Shown here one piece after another: positions 45,330 through 56,057 of a DNA stretch of 64,000 bases. The position numbers were made by a program, and so were the translations under genes. Numbering within the stretch: the stretch's first letter is position 1; each line of letters begins with the position of its first letter. A model generated the notes under the pieces. The model was not told where the DNA came from, made no database searches, and worked only from the letters and a program-made list of their open reading frames with translations. This stretch comes from Poa pratensis (Eukaryota > Streptophyta > Magnoliopsida > Poales > Poaceae), in NCBI GenBank assembly GCA_947311845.1, contig CAMZMU010000075.1, positions 19,071,366 to 19,135,365 on the forward strand, read 5' to 3'.

Positions 45330-48300
45330 CAAGGCCCCCCTGTTGTGTTGACATCTTCGACGATGATTTCCGATAACTTCGTCTGGATGTGATGGAAGTC
45401 TTCTCTAATATCAGCATCGGTGAGCTTCTGGTCAAGTTGGATCCAATCTCGCAAACAAGATGGCATCCTCAATTGCTCTGCATCTCGGACATACCCTTTA
45501 AGTTGATGGAGGGCGTAGAAGGCATCCTTCACGCTGCCAGGCTGCTGCTTGAGGCAAGGGAACTCGGTCACATGCTTGAACCGGTGCTTCTTGTCTTTCG
45601 TAAAAATTCCGACTTATTTTCGAAGGCGCCTCCCTTTTGGGCGTAGCCCTCGATAGCATCATCGAGAACACCCATTATTCTGGTGTAGTCTTTCTTCCTC
45701 TGCACACTCCCCGAGTCGAAATAAGTGGCAAGGGACCACCCCGGGTTTAGGACGATGAGGATGCAGAACGTGTCCCTGCTCAACACAATTGAAACGGAAT
45801 GTTGGAAATGATCAGCAATGGAAGAAATCGATAAGAAAGCATAAGTTACGACGGCGGCGAGCGGATGTGTACTTACTCGGGAAAGAAAGGCACAAGAAGG
45901 CTGTTCTTCCTCTTGTTTTTCAGCATGAACCTCTGGAGGTATTCCGTCGCCCTGGTCCGTGTCCTTGATCCTTCCACCAGCTGGCTGTCACGCATGTAGT
46001 AGAGATCCGCTACCGCGACGTGCGGAGATTATCTCTCGAGATCTTCATCGCCGCATTGAGCGTGTACAGGCGGACCAAGTTATAGTTCAGCCGTTTAAAG
46101 TGAAATAGATTGAAGACGTCCTCGTACGCTATGAAGAACAGATCCGCGGGGGCTTCACGGACGAAGTCGAACTCATCATCCATTGGCACTTGGACCGTGA
46201 ACACCGGGTAATTTGGAAACTTGTCTTTAAGGAGGCCCTCTAGGTGCAGGATAGATTGATGCAAAGAGTGCATGTGTCCATATGCGAAGCAGAGCATCTC
46301 CGGAGGCAGTATCGGTTTACCAGCTTCATGAACTCGGTGCGCCAAGCCATCCGGACGGGGTGGTACCAAGTCTTCACGACCCCGGATAATCATAGGAGGT
46401 GGCTGGCTCGAAGAGGCGGCGCCTGACTTTCTCTTCCTGTGCTTCTTGTTCTTCACCTCTGGGGGTGCTAACCCCGCCTCGCCAACCATCTTCTCTGGGG
46501 CTGTAAACCCCTCACGAACCGTCTTCCGTATTGTGCCAGGGGTGAAAACATTAGTCGGTTTGTCTAGAGCTTCATTGCCGGCCTCTGGAGGCGTCTCTTG
46601 AGATAAACCCTGGAAGGTCAGGCGCTGCGTGACTGTAGTGGGACGAGCAGGTTGATCGCGTGAGCACGGAAGGGTTCGTCATCCACCGGAGGCATGTATA
46701 TATCTTTGCTAGCGCCAGTGTTGATGAAGGCATCGATGTCGACATTCTCATCATCATCGTCGTCGTTGCCATCAAGTTGAGGTTGCGGTTCAGACGCTCC
46801 CAACAGTTTTAAGTGGCGGCTGGTGGTGGCGACGACCGCCGGTTCCTTCCGGGCGGTGGCGACGGCTGCAGGCTTCGAGGGCTTCGGGGGACGGATCGGG
46901 GCCCGGAACTTCGAGGTGGCGCCGGTGGTGCGTCTTGGGCCCTCATCAAGAAGACCCCCCCCCCAAGACGAATCTGGTTCTTCGGCCATGGCGTGACCCA
47001 GTTGGGGCACTTTCCAAGGACCATGTGTTCATCGGCTCCCGGAGATTGAATGGGGGGGTCGATGTCGAAAAACGCAGACACTACCGTAACTATCTTGACC
47101 TTCATATTGGCCTCGTCCATTCTAGTGTGGTGCATTTCGCGGCTCTTTGGTTGTATGACAAGGCCCACGGCAACTTCCTTCAACTCGCCGCCGGCCTCTA
47201 CCCTATGCAGGAGTATGCAAGGGGAGTCCTGAGTCAACAACACATGTTGGGCATCATGAGATGACAGTCATCAAAGCAGGCATAGTTATAGAAGATGAAG
47301 CGGACTAACTAATTAGTTACCTTGGTGATGGCGTCCAGCTCGGCTAATGTCGAGACAAGGGCCGGTGCCGGCGGCCGGACTATTATTCTTGGGTGCCGGT
47401 ACCGTAGGGGGCGTCGGTGCGACCAAATGGAGCGGCGGCTGCGCCGCGGCGTTGGGCGGCGGGGTCACCAGGTCCGGCGACAGGTTCTGCTGGTTCATGG
47501 TGGAGTTGCTTCCGGAGAAGCTGGGCACGTGTATCGGCCCTGTTGACCTCCCGCATTCTAGGCAGCTATCCCCTCCAATAACGCAGGGGAAACATCTCCC
47601 GGATCCTGTCGGTCACTAATTTGTCAACCGTGCTGGAGTCCACTTTTTCCTTCTCTAGTGACTCCACCTTCTTCCTTAGCTCCACAACCTCGGCTCTATC
47701 CTTGGTCGACTTCCTCCTCTCCATTCTGGTCGCGCCGCCGTCCGAGCTGTAGTACTCTGTGAACTTCATGCTCGTACCAAAGCCAGACACACGGCCAGCT
47801 GAACTCGGCGGCGCCGACTTGTCCCTATTCTTGAAAACGTTCGTCGCCCTGTTGAAAGTCGTGTCCCACGGTTCCGTCGACCCCTGGGACGACGGGCCGG
47901 CCTCAGCGTCAGCCGTCAACTCTTTCTCCTGCAGACAAAGGTGAACCCACTTAGAAATTTGGCTTTGTTATCGATCTAATTAGATCAACGCAATGGACTT
48001 TGAGATATCTGTGGTAATTAAATTCCCTTGCCAGCACTTTCTCAAACTCCCTCACATCCTGATCGTCGGTAATGAATTCCCAAGTCTTCCAGTCCAGATG
48101 GTAGCGGGACCGGACAAAGTTCCGGATCTGCTCGTCTGTGATTTTTTCCCACGGGTTTTCTTTTCCAAGACGTGCAATCTCGGCATCCTCCTTGTCCCAA
48201 ACGGGCTTTTTCCCTCGGTAACCGCCGCTTCCCAAATGGTGGTTACCTATGTTCAACTCCCGCATGTCCTTCCCCCACTGGGTCCATTTTTTAGCCTCCT

Positions 48301-49005
48301 CAGATTTTAAGGAAAATTTGAATTCCTCGAACTCTTCTTCGGTGATGTGCGGGTCTTTTTTACTAATCTCCTCCCAGCTGTCACCCTTCTCAATCTTGCT
48401 CTTCACCCGGCTTTTCCAGCTGCTCAAGGCGGTGCTCATCATCGTGATGGCGAAACTGTCCACCTTTTTGTTGAACGGCAGCGGGAACGTGTATCGTTGG
48501 TGAACCCTCTTGAGGAGGTGTTCGACCAAAGCCTCATTGGCGGTGCTTCTGAGGTCCTTCGTGTTGATCGACACGCTTTCCTGGAGGATGCACCCTAGTT
48601 GGAAGCTGTACCCTGAGGCAATATTCTCAGGCCCACTGGTAGGCCACTTGCCGTGACCTCAGTGAACACGTCCGTGACATTGCCGACCGATTGCGGTGTC
48701 CGATCCTTCCTTGGTTTCTTCTTCTTTTGAGCGGCCGGGTTGCTGCCGCCAATACCACCATCCGTGTGGTCGCCGCCATCGGAGGTGGTGGTGTCATCCT
48801 CATGGCCGCCGTGACCTTCTCCTGGGTTGTATTCGGGGTCATCCTCCCGTCCCTTTTGCTCATCGTCGGGACGGTCGGCGCCACTAGCAGCTCGGGCGGC
48901 CTCCTCCATCTCCTGGGACATCTCCCAGAATGACTTGTTGGCGTCTCTAGCTTCTTGTTCGACGCTCATGTGCTTAGAAGTGTCGGGCGCCGTGTTGGCC
49001 GACAT
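45330..49005 (-). pseudogene. CACTA second gene: Transposase_24-like (TNPA-type) with C-terminal Ulp1-like domain
   Basis: The ATG at 49005 opens an acidic, Gly/Asp-rich N-terminus (MSANTAPDTSKHMSVEQEAR). The frame breaks near 48620, then continues 48574-47951 with the plant transposase segment typified by NPWEKITDEQIRNFVRSRYH. An exon near 47930-47566 holds a coiled-coil stretch (ELRKKVESLEKEKVDSSTVD). A proline-rich exon (about 47540-47320) follows, then a DUF8039-like region (about 47243-46810). Lower down (46489-45330) are pieces of a C48 Ulp1/SENP-like fold (LVRLYTLNAAMKISRDN, LIVLNPGWSLATYFDSG, CLKQQPGSVKDAFYALHQLK). The Cys expected after QQPGS is replaced, so protease activity is unlikely. 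Several intron borders are only tentative. Confidence 0.75.
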
Positions 49006-49112
49006 GTTTGCACTGCATTAAAAAGAGACAAAAAGTTAGTACAACAAATATAAGAAAAAAACCACTTAATTAAGTAGTAAGATACCCTGGCCCATGCATT
49101 AGTCGCAATACC

Positions 49113-49194
49113 CCATATGTCCTATTTTTAGCAAAGTCATGCTAAAATTCACGAAAAATTTCGGCATGACCTTTGCTAAAAAAGGGACATATGG
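49113..49194. repeat. long imperfect inverted repeat upstream of CACTA gene 2
   Basis: CCATATGTCCTATTTTTAGC and the 10 bases after it (ending at 49142) pair with 49164-49194 (GCATGACCTTTGC...ACATATGG). The arms are about 30 bp with a few mismatches or bulges around a 21-base loop. Right-arm sequence is shared with the block before gene 1 at 55141-55173, but the left arm is unique to this copy. Confidence 0.75.
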
Positions 49195-49205
49195 AGTACC
49201 CGAAT

Positions 49206-49239
49206 TTGCCGGAACGGAAGTTAATCGACGTTCCGGCAA
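49206..49239. promoter_or_regulatory. conserved dyad upstream of CACTA gene 2
   Basis: An 11-bp perfect inverted repeat, TTGCCGGAACG/CGTTCCGGCAA, with a 12-base spacer (GAAGTTAATCGA), 201-234 bp before the gene 2 ATG. It belongs to a block of about 90 bp (49152-49239) homologous to 55132-55222 before gene 1. Function is inferred only: protein-binding dyad or RNA hairpin. Confidence 0.6.
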
Positions 49240-49283
49240 TCTCAAGGGCCTCTCGGGTACCTGCATAGATTTCATCCACAAGA

Positions 49284-49510
49284 ATGTGGTGGCCAGAAGA
49301 CCACCACCACAGAACCATCTCAGAGAGACAGAACCACCACAAAACCATCTCAGAGAGACATAACCACCACCACAAAACCACCACAAGAATGTGGTGGCCA
49401 GAAGACCACCACCACAAAACCATCTCAGAGAGACAGAACCACCACCACACCACAAGAATGTGGTGGCCAGAAGACCACCACCACAGAACCATCTCAGAGA
49501 GACAGAGAGA
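49284..49510. repeat. CCACCAC / GTGGTGGCCAGAAGACC tandem repeats
   Basis: Imperfect units containing AATGTGGTGGCCAGAAGACC and CCATCTCAGAGAGACAG recur about four times. Tryptophan/glycine-rich minus-strand and His-rich plus-strand frames here are repeat translations. Confidence 0.85.
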
Positions 49511-50485
49511 GAATCAGCTACCTTTTCACGAAGAGGTTGCACAATGGCAATATGGCTTTCCTGCAAAGACTATGTATCTCTCTTCGCTTTCCTGCAATCA
49601 AAGAGTAGCATGTGAGCTGTTAGATAAAACCAGCGAAAGTAATTGAGCTAAAAATCAGAATTCTTGAGCATAGTAAAACTCCATTTGAATGGATGTAGTA
49701 TAAATATTTATGGCCTCTACATGTCATCAACTACACTGACACAAAGAAGCATGTGAGGATTAATAACAATGGTTGGAGTTTATAGGGAATCCTTACTCCA
49801 CTAGTATCTCTGTCACAATCTAGATTAACAGTGGATGCACGACAATGACAGGAGTTTAACTGAAAACATCCAGGGAACATTTGAGGCTTTCAGTAGTGCT
49901 TTAACTAAAAACAAATCAGTGAGGCTTGCTGTGTGGTGCTTTAACTGAAAAAATTCAGTAAACACAACAAACAGAGCAATGGACATCTTGTCCTAGAAAC
50001 ACACAACAAAATACTCGATGCACATCTTGTCCTAGAATATGCAGGGCATTCTCAAACTCTAGGAGGGTGCGAACATATGCAAATCGATATCAAAGGTCAC
50101 ACTGTTTGATGAACATTCCCGAAGGCATGAAGATGGTCTATAGAGCTACTGCTAAATGCCAAATAAATGGATTGATAAAAGTGAAATGATCATAAAATTG
50201 AAACCATCAAATTTGGTCCCCTTGTTGGCGATTCAATTTACCTTTGCTCGAACTCTGCCAAATAATATGCATTTGATGCATCATGCAAAAGGACATAAGG
50301 AAGCAAGTTATCTAAGCAGGATACAAGAATAACTTCTCAACTCTCTGTTTGCTTCAAAATATTTCTTATTTGCCACACAACAGAAGTATTTTTTTCCTTT
50401 TCAATGTAAAAAAATGCTAGCCCACTCTTCAACTTGAAATCAGAACAATGGGGGAAAAAGAGACAATCCAGAGGAAGAACCCTAG

Positions 50486-50821
50486 CTAGTCACTCGAACC
50501 CTCTACCCTAATCACCATGAATCGGAGGAGAGAAGAAGCAGCAGGAAGAGGGAGAACCTCACCTTGTTGGGGCGGCGCAGGGGAGTTCGCCGGCGGCGGA
50601 GGAGAGAAGCAGCAGCAGGGGACGGAGTTGGGGCGGCGCATGTCGGAGGAGAGAAGCAGGGGCAGGGGACGGAGTTGGGGCGGCGCAGGGTTGGGCGGCG
50701 CAGGGGTGGACGAGTTGGGGCGGCGCAGGGAGTTCGCCGACGGTTGCTGTGCGCGAATTGGGGAAATTTGGGGAAGAAGAGAGGGCGCGGGGGCGGGCCC
50801 ACATGTAAGTGGGGGCGAAAC
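50486..50821 (-). other. leader-exon-like GC-rich segment for CACTA gene 2
   Basis: On the minus strand this pyrimidine-rich segment starts next to the internal subterminal cluster and includes a good donor (CAACAAG|GTGAGG near 50570). It contains tandem CGCCGCCCCAACTC-type words. It fits a 5' UTR exon spliced toward the ATG at 49005, which is an inference. Confidence 0.4.
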
Positions 50822-50950
50822 AATTCTGTGGCGCACCGTTGGAGGGATGCGCCACAAAATTATGTTATTCTGTGGCGCATCCCACCAACCGTGCGCCACA
50901 GAATTCTGTTATTCTGTGGCGCACGGCTATTAGGGTGCACCACAGAATTC
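50822..50950. repeat. internal cluster of CACTA subterminal-type repeats
   Basis: Six copies of TGTGGCGCA/TGCGCCACA-type words as three inverted pairs, the same motif as at the two ends, but located between the two genes. No CACTA terminus is adjacent. Confidence 0.9.
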
Positions 50951-51082
50951 ATTTAAAATATAATTTTTCGTTAAATTGAAAGAAAGAACACACACATTTT
51001 ATATTCTTTAAAAAAATATTTTTAGTTATATTTAAAGAAAGAACAGACACACATTTTAAAGAAAAGAATATGCACACATTTT

Positions 51083-51451
51083 TACGTCGGACTTCCGGCC
51101 GGTTCACCGTTTTCGCGTTTCCGTCAGCGTTTTCGCCCAGTTTTCAGCTGGGATCCCAGTGCCGGACGTGGTACCCGTTGACGGGACACGTTACGTCGGA
51201 CTTCCGGCCGGTTCACCGTTTTCGCGTTTCCGTCAGCGTTTTCGCCTAGTTTTCAGCTGGGATCCCAGTGCCGGACGTGGTACCCATTGACGGGACACGT
51301 TACGCCGGACTTCCGGCCGGTTCACCGTTTTCGCGTTTCCGTCAGCGTTTTCGCCCACTTTTCAGCTGGGATCCCAGTGCCGGACGTGGTACCCGTTGAT
51401 GGGACACGTTCCGCCGGACTTCCGGTCGGTTCACCGTTTTCGCGTTTCCGG
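51083..51451. repeat. 109-bp tandem array, about 3.4 copies
   Basis: Units start at 51083, 51192, 51301 and 51410 and are nearly identical. Each contains GGACTTCCGGCCGGTTCACC, a CGTTTTCGC run and GCTGGGATCCCAG. The array is bounded by a direct repeat TTTTAAAGAAAAGAATATGC (about 51053 and 51471), as if the array had been inserted or expanded within it. Confidence 0.92.
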
Positions 51452-51642
51452 CCACCATGTACCTACGTTTTAAAGAAAAGAATATGCACACATTTTTTAC
51501 TAGACCATTATTTTATTCATGATATACATATATATGCTTGTCTCACACACACACAAATTAATACAGAAAAAAGTCTTCAATTCTTCGTCCCGGCCGGTTC
51601 CGAGCTAGCTTCTCTTCTTTCCCTTCTTGACGGTTGAATACT

Positions 51643-54600
51643 TTAGGCCGGGCACCTTGAGATTTCTTCGCGTGAACGGACAACCTTTAGTAGGTAGGGA
51701 GGTCTTCCTTCTTTCTTTACTAGTAGTCGGCATGTCGAAGTACTTGTCGAATTCTCCTCGATCTTCGGATCGCCGTTCTTGTCCAAGTCTTCCTCATTGG
51801 CATCTCCTTCCATTCCGATGATGCTCCTCTTGCCCCTCCTCACGACAACACGGCTAGGCTTTGACATGTCGGTAATGAAGAAGCATTGCTCAACTTGGCT
51901 AGCGAGTACCCATGGCTCATTTTTCGCGGAGGCGTTCTTCGATTTGGCATCGGGTATTACCATGGTGGTGAAATACCGGCCTTTTTTGACGACGTCCTTG
52001 GCCCATCTCACACGGAACATTGGCACCGACTCTCCACAGTAGTTGAGGTCCCATATCTCCTCGATCCTTCCGAAGTATCTTTGCTTGACAGTAGCCTCGT
52101 CATCACCGTAGGATAGCATAGTTACTCCTGAGTTTTGATATTCGCTATTCCTGTCCTTTTCCTCGGTGCAGAATCTGAAACCGCTGATGTCGTACGACTG
52201 ATAGGTCCTTACGTTGTGCCCGGGGCCCTGTGATAAGGAGAATATGACTTTTTCATCTTCCGTAGATGGCTTTTTGCGCTGTGCTTCAAGCAGTTGCCTT
52301 TTCTTGAACCAACTCGTGAAGCTGGAGTTGTGCTCTCTGGTTACGTCTCCCTTCTTCCTCGGCCGGCCCAGGTCGATGTAATTCTTCTCGATTAAGCTTT
52401 GTGCTCTTTCACCCAAGGTTCGATCAATTGTAAGTGTTGTAGCGCGACCCGGTGAGCCCTGTCGAAGTCATCGCGTCGACCACAATGCCGACAGGGAGTG
52501 AGCGGTAGCCCTCGCGGTGACCAAATCCAGGTAGCCTGCCGAGGTGCGTCCTGGTGGGCAGACCAACATCCTGGTTCTCGGTGCTTAGATAACTCTGACA
52601 GAAGGAGATGCACTCGTAGGTTAGAAAGCCCTTGGCCATGCTTGCGTCTGGACGGGACCTGTTGCGAACGTATCCTTTCATGACACCGTTCTGCCTTTCG
52701 AACGGCATCATGTAGTGCAGGAACGTCGGCCCGAGCTGCAGGATGTCATCAACGACATGGAGAAGGAGATGCACGCAGATGTCAAAGAATGCGGGCGGGA
52801 AGTAAATCTCGAGCTCGCATAGTATCACCACGATCTCTTCCTGTAGCCAGTGGAGCTGCCTCACGCCGATCGACTTCCTGTTGATGACGTCGAAAAAGTT
52901 GCAAAGGCCAAACAGCGTATCACGGACGTGCTCGTCCATTATCCCTCGGATCGCAACGGGAAGTATCTGCGTCATCAGCACGTGACAATCGTGAGACTTC
53001 ATCCCGCTGAACCTCTTCTTCGTTCCGTCCAGATATCTGCTTATCTTCCCGCGTAACCGTAAGGAAATTTGACTCCTAGGAGGCACCTGTAAAACTGCTC
53101 GAGCTCCTCCGGACTCATAGTGAAGCAGGCAGCGGGAAGCACCACCGCGTTCTTCTTTACCCTTTTGCGGCGACCTTGAGTCCCTTCCGTCTAATCATCA
53201 TCATCATCATCACTATCGGGGGCCTGAAGATCTTTCTTGATGCCAAGCCATTTCAGATCGTATCTTGCTTTCGTCCCATCCTTGGTCTTTTCCGACATGT
53301 TCGAAAGAGTGGCAAGAAGACTCTCGGTAACATTCTTCGTAATGTGCATTACATCGAGGCTATGGGCGTGTGGAGGACCTTCCAGTACTCCAAGTCGTGG
53401 AAAACAGACCTCGCTTTCCATACACCCAGCAGCGGATCTACCCTCGGTCGCTTCTTTCCCGGCGCAGGGCACTCCTCCCAATTTTTCAAAAGCTCGTCGA
53501 TTTCTGTGCCGCTCCTCGGGCGCGGTTCTCTTTCGAGCTCGTCTTGACCATCGAACAAATCACCGCGTTTTCTCCACGGGTGCTCCATGCGAAGCCACCT
53601 TCGAGCCCCTGGGTACACGGTTTTCGAAGACCCGGGATCCCTTGGTAGCTGGATATGCGGGGTCTCATCCATGCACCTGACACATGCGCAGAATCCGTGG
53701 CCTACCTGGGCCGATACATATGAGCAACCAGGATAGTCCTGCACCGTCGTGAGCAACGCGGCTCTCATATCGAAATAATCTCCTGTGTAGGCGTCCCACG
53801 TACGGGCTGGCGTCTCCCACAACGTGGCTAACTCCTCTTTCAACAGCCCGAGATACAGATGTATGTCGATACCTGGTTGTTTCGGCCCCTGAATGAAAAT
53901 ACTCATGTGTATGTACTTTTGCTTCGTGCACAGCCACGGGGGAAGGTTGTAAGGCCATACAAACACGGGCCAGGTGCTATGTGTGCTACTCTGGTTGCCG
54001 AACGGATTTAGTCCATCGGTGCTCATACCCAGCCTGACGTTCCTTGCGTCGCCCCCGAAATCTTCGAAGGCGATGTCCAATGCTTCCCAATTGCTAGCGT
54101 CTGAAGGGTGTGTCAGGATCCTGCCCTTCTCCGGATCTTCTTCGGGCTTCTCCCTTTCCGCGTGCCATTGCATGAGCTTTGCTTCCTTAGGGTCCACGAA
54201 ATACCGCTGCAGACGGGGAGTGATAGGAAAGTACCATACCACTTTTCGAGGATTTTTCTTGTTCCCACTCTTATACCGTCCGTGGCCGCACACCGGACAT
54301 GTGGTCATGTCCTTGTAATCGCCCCGATAAATTGCGCAATCATTGATGCAGGCGTGGTATTTGACGTGCGGCAGGTCAAGAGGGCACACGACTTTCTTGG
54401 CCTCCTCGATACTACTTGGCAATGTGTTCCCCTCGGGGAGAATATCGTGCATGAATTTCATGTTCTTGTCGAAGCTCACGTCGGTCCATCTGTTTTGCGC
54501 CTTCATCTCCAGAGCACCAAGCGTTACTTGCAAGCGCGTATCCTGGGGCCGGCACCCAGGATACAACGGAGTGATCCCGTCTATCTCATTTGCGCCAGCT

Positions 54601-55033
54601 TGGCTTTCTCTCTGGCTGCAGCTCTGGCGTTGCTCGTCTCCTTGAGGAGCAGTTCTTGAACATGAGCGTCCTGCAAGGCCGAAGTTAGCGGGGTCTGCGT
54701 GTTCGCGCCACCACTGGCATCTCCTTCGTCATGATGATCTTGTCCGCCGGCATCTCCTTCGTCATGATGATCTTGTCCGCCGGCATCTCCTTCGTCATGA
54801 TGATCTTGTCCGCCGGCATCTCCTTCGTCATGATGATCTTGTCCGTCTTGTTCCAGCATGAAACCGCGACTGAGCAGGTGATCCTCCAATTGTCCAGAAT
54901 CAGGGTCGATCCACCTCACAAGTTTGCATTTTCGACATGGACATCTTATCTGGCGCCTGTTGCACCGAATCATGTCCGCCTTCGCTTCTTCCTTGTATCT
55001 ACTGATTCGACCGGAGCTCATCATGATGACCAT
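51643..55033 (-). pseudogene. CACTA TNPD-type transposase, frame-broken
   Basis: The ATG at 55033 begins MVIMMSSGRISRYKEEAK, then a Transpos_assoc zinc region (CNRRQIRCPCRKCKLVRW). The Transposase_21 core lies at 54566-53349, with CPVCGHGRYKSGNKK and TWPVFVWPYNLPPWLCTKQK, continuing 53360-53191 (HSLDVMHITKNV). DUF4218 (53060-52430, LHYMMPFERQNGVMKGYVRN) and a DUF4216-like C-terminus (52380-51643, WDLNYCGESVPMFRVRWAKD) follow. The protein family cuts and joins CACTA ends in the nucleus. Frame breaks occur near 54585, 53370, 53185, 53055 and 52420. Most are explained by loss of one base in a short homopolymer; one is a stop after a DDDDDD run. As written it is non-functional. Confidence 0.88.
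54718..54849 (-). repeat. 33-bp coding tandem repeat, four units
   Basis: Four near-identical 33-bp units encode the 11-residue repeat GQDHHDEGDAG in the transposase N-terminal region. The length is a multiple of three, so copy-number changes keep the frame. Confidence 0.92.
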
Positions 55034-55186
55034 GGTTGACTACACGGTATACATAGAGCAGAAACGAGAGTATATATGTTAATTAGAACCGCAACATGCA
55101 CACACAGACACACACATGCATGCAAGGTCACCGAAAAAGTTCGGCATGACCTCTCTTAAAAGTATGACATATGGGTAGTGCAAAAA

Positions 55187-55222
55187 TTTGCCGAAATGGA
55201 AATTAATCAACATTTCGGCAAA
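55187..55222. promoter_or_regulatory. conserved dyad upstream of CACTA gene 1 (transposase)
   Basis: A 12-bp perfect inverted repeat, TTTGCCGAAATG/CATTTCGGCAAA, with a 12-base spacer (GAAATTAATCAA), 154-189 bp before the transposase ATG. It aligns with the dyad at 49206-49239. The two differ at two positions per arm, and both changes are mirrored so that pairing is kept. Confidence 0.6.
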
Positions 55223-55699
55223 CATCCATGCACCACGCCAGCGCAAGCAACAACAAAAAGTTTCTTCCGGACCAATTCATGCACAACACACAATCTTCAT
55301 GTATAATCATCGTCATGCCATCGTGCAAACTTCACCTACAACATACAAACATCCGCACACCGCCGGCCACACAAAACATGCATATGTATGTCCATCCAAC
55401 TTTCCTCACCTAGTAGATTCGTTGCCGAGACATGACCGCGATAGACGAGAGAGTGTGTGGTGTTGGAGAGAAAATAGTGGAGAAAAAGAGATATGGGAGA
55501 GAGGAGGAGAGTATATATGGAGAGCCTCCCGGCCCTCAACAATTATCTATCAACCAAAATAGGTTTAACTACAAAAAATGGAGAAAAGTATGTGCAAAAT
55601 GGGATGGGAGGGAGGAGGAGGACGAGCTAGATGGAGGAGAAAGAAGAACAAATGGGTAGGGGAAAGGGGGCTTGCCCCTTTTGTACATCTGGTAAAGCC

Positions 55700-56030
55700 A
55701 TTCTGTGGCGCATGGGCCCACATGCGCCACAGAATGTTGTTCCCACAAATCATTGGTGTGGGCCCCGCCATGTTTTCTGTGGTGCATGCGCACAGATGCG
55801 CGACAAAAATTATGTATATTTCTGTGGCGCATCTGTGCCCATGCGCCACAGAAATGACCCCAGAATTCGAAATCCAATGATTGGTGGTGGGGCCCGCACA
55901 TTTTCTGTGGCGCATCTGCCTACGTGCGCCACAGAAAGTGTAACACTTTCTGTGGCGCACCACCAGGGTGCGCCACAGAATCTTTTTAGTGGCGCATGCA
56001 CTATTTGGGGCGCCACAAAATGTCATTCCA
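55700..56030. repeat. right subterminal repeat array of the CACTA element
   Basis: About twelve TGTGGCGCA/TGCGCCACA words as inverted pairs, mirroring the left end. Confidence 0.9.
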
Positions 56031-56057
56031 TAGAAAGACAGTTTCCTGGTAGTGATA

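Larger units (their letters stand above)
44481..56054 (-). mobile_element. 11.6-kb CACTA (En/Spm) transposon with two decayed genes
   Basis: The left end CACTACTAGGAAA and right end TTTCCTGGTAGTG form the TIR (12 of 13 matching), flanked by the 3-bp duplication ATA (44478-44480 and 56055-56057). Both ends carry arrays of TTCTGTGGCGCA/TGCGCCACAGAA subterminal repeats. Inside are two minus-strand genes, a TNPD-type transposase (55033-51643) and a Transposase_24/Ulp1-like gene (49005-45330). A third subterminal-type cluster lies between them at 50822-50950. Both genes have frame breaks, so the copy is probably not autonomous now. Confidence 0.95.

Noticed and set aside
49099..49566. Trp/Gly/Leu-rich minus-strand frame that looks like a membrane protein
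   Set aside because: It is produced by the CCACCAC tandem repeats, and the repeat period explains the sequence.
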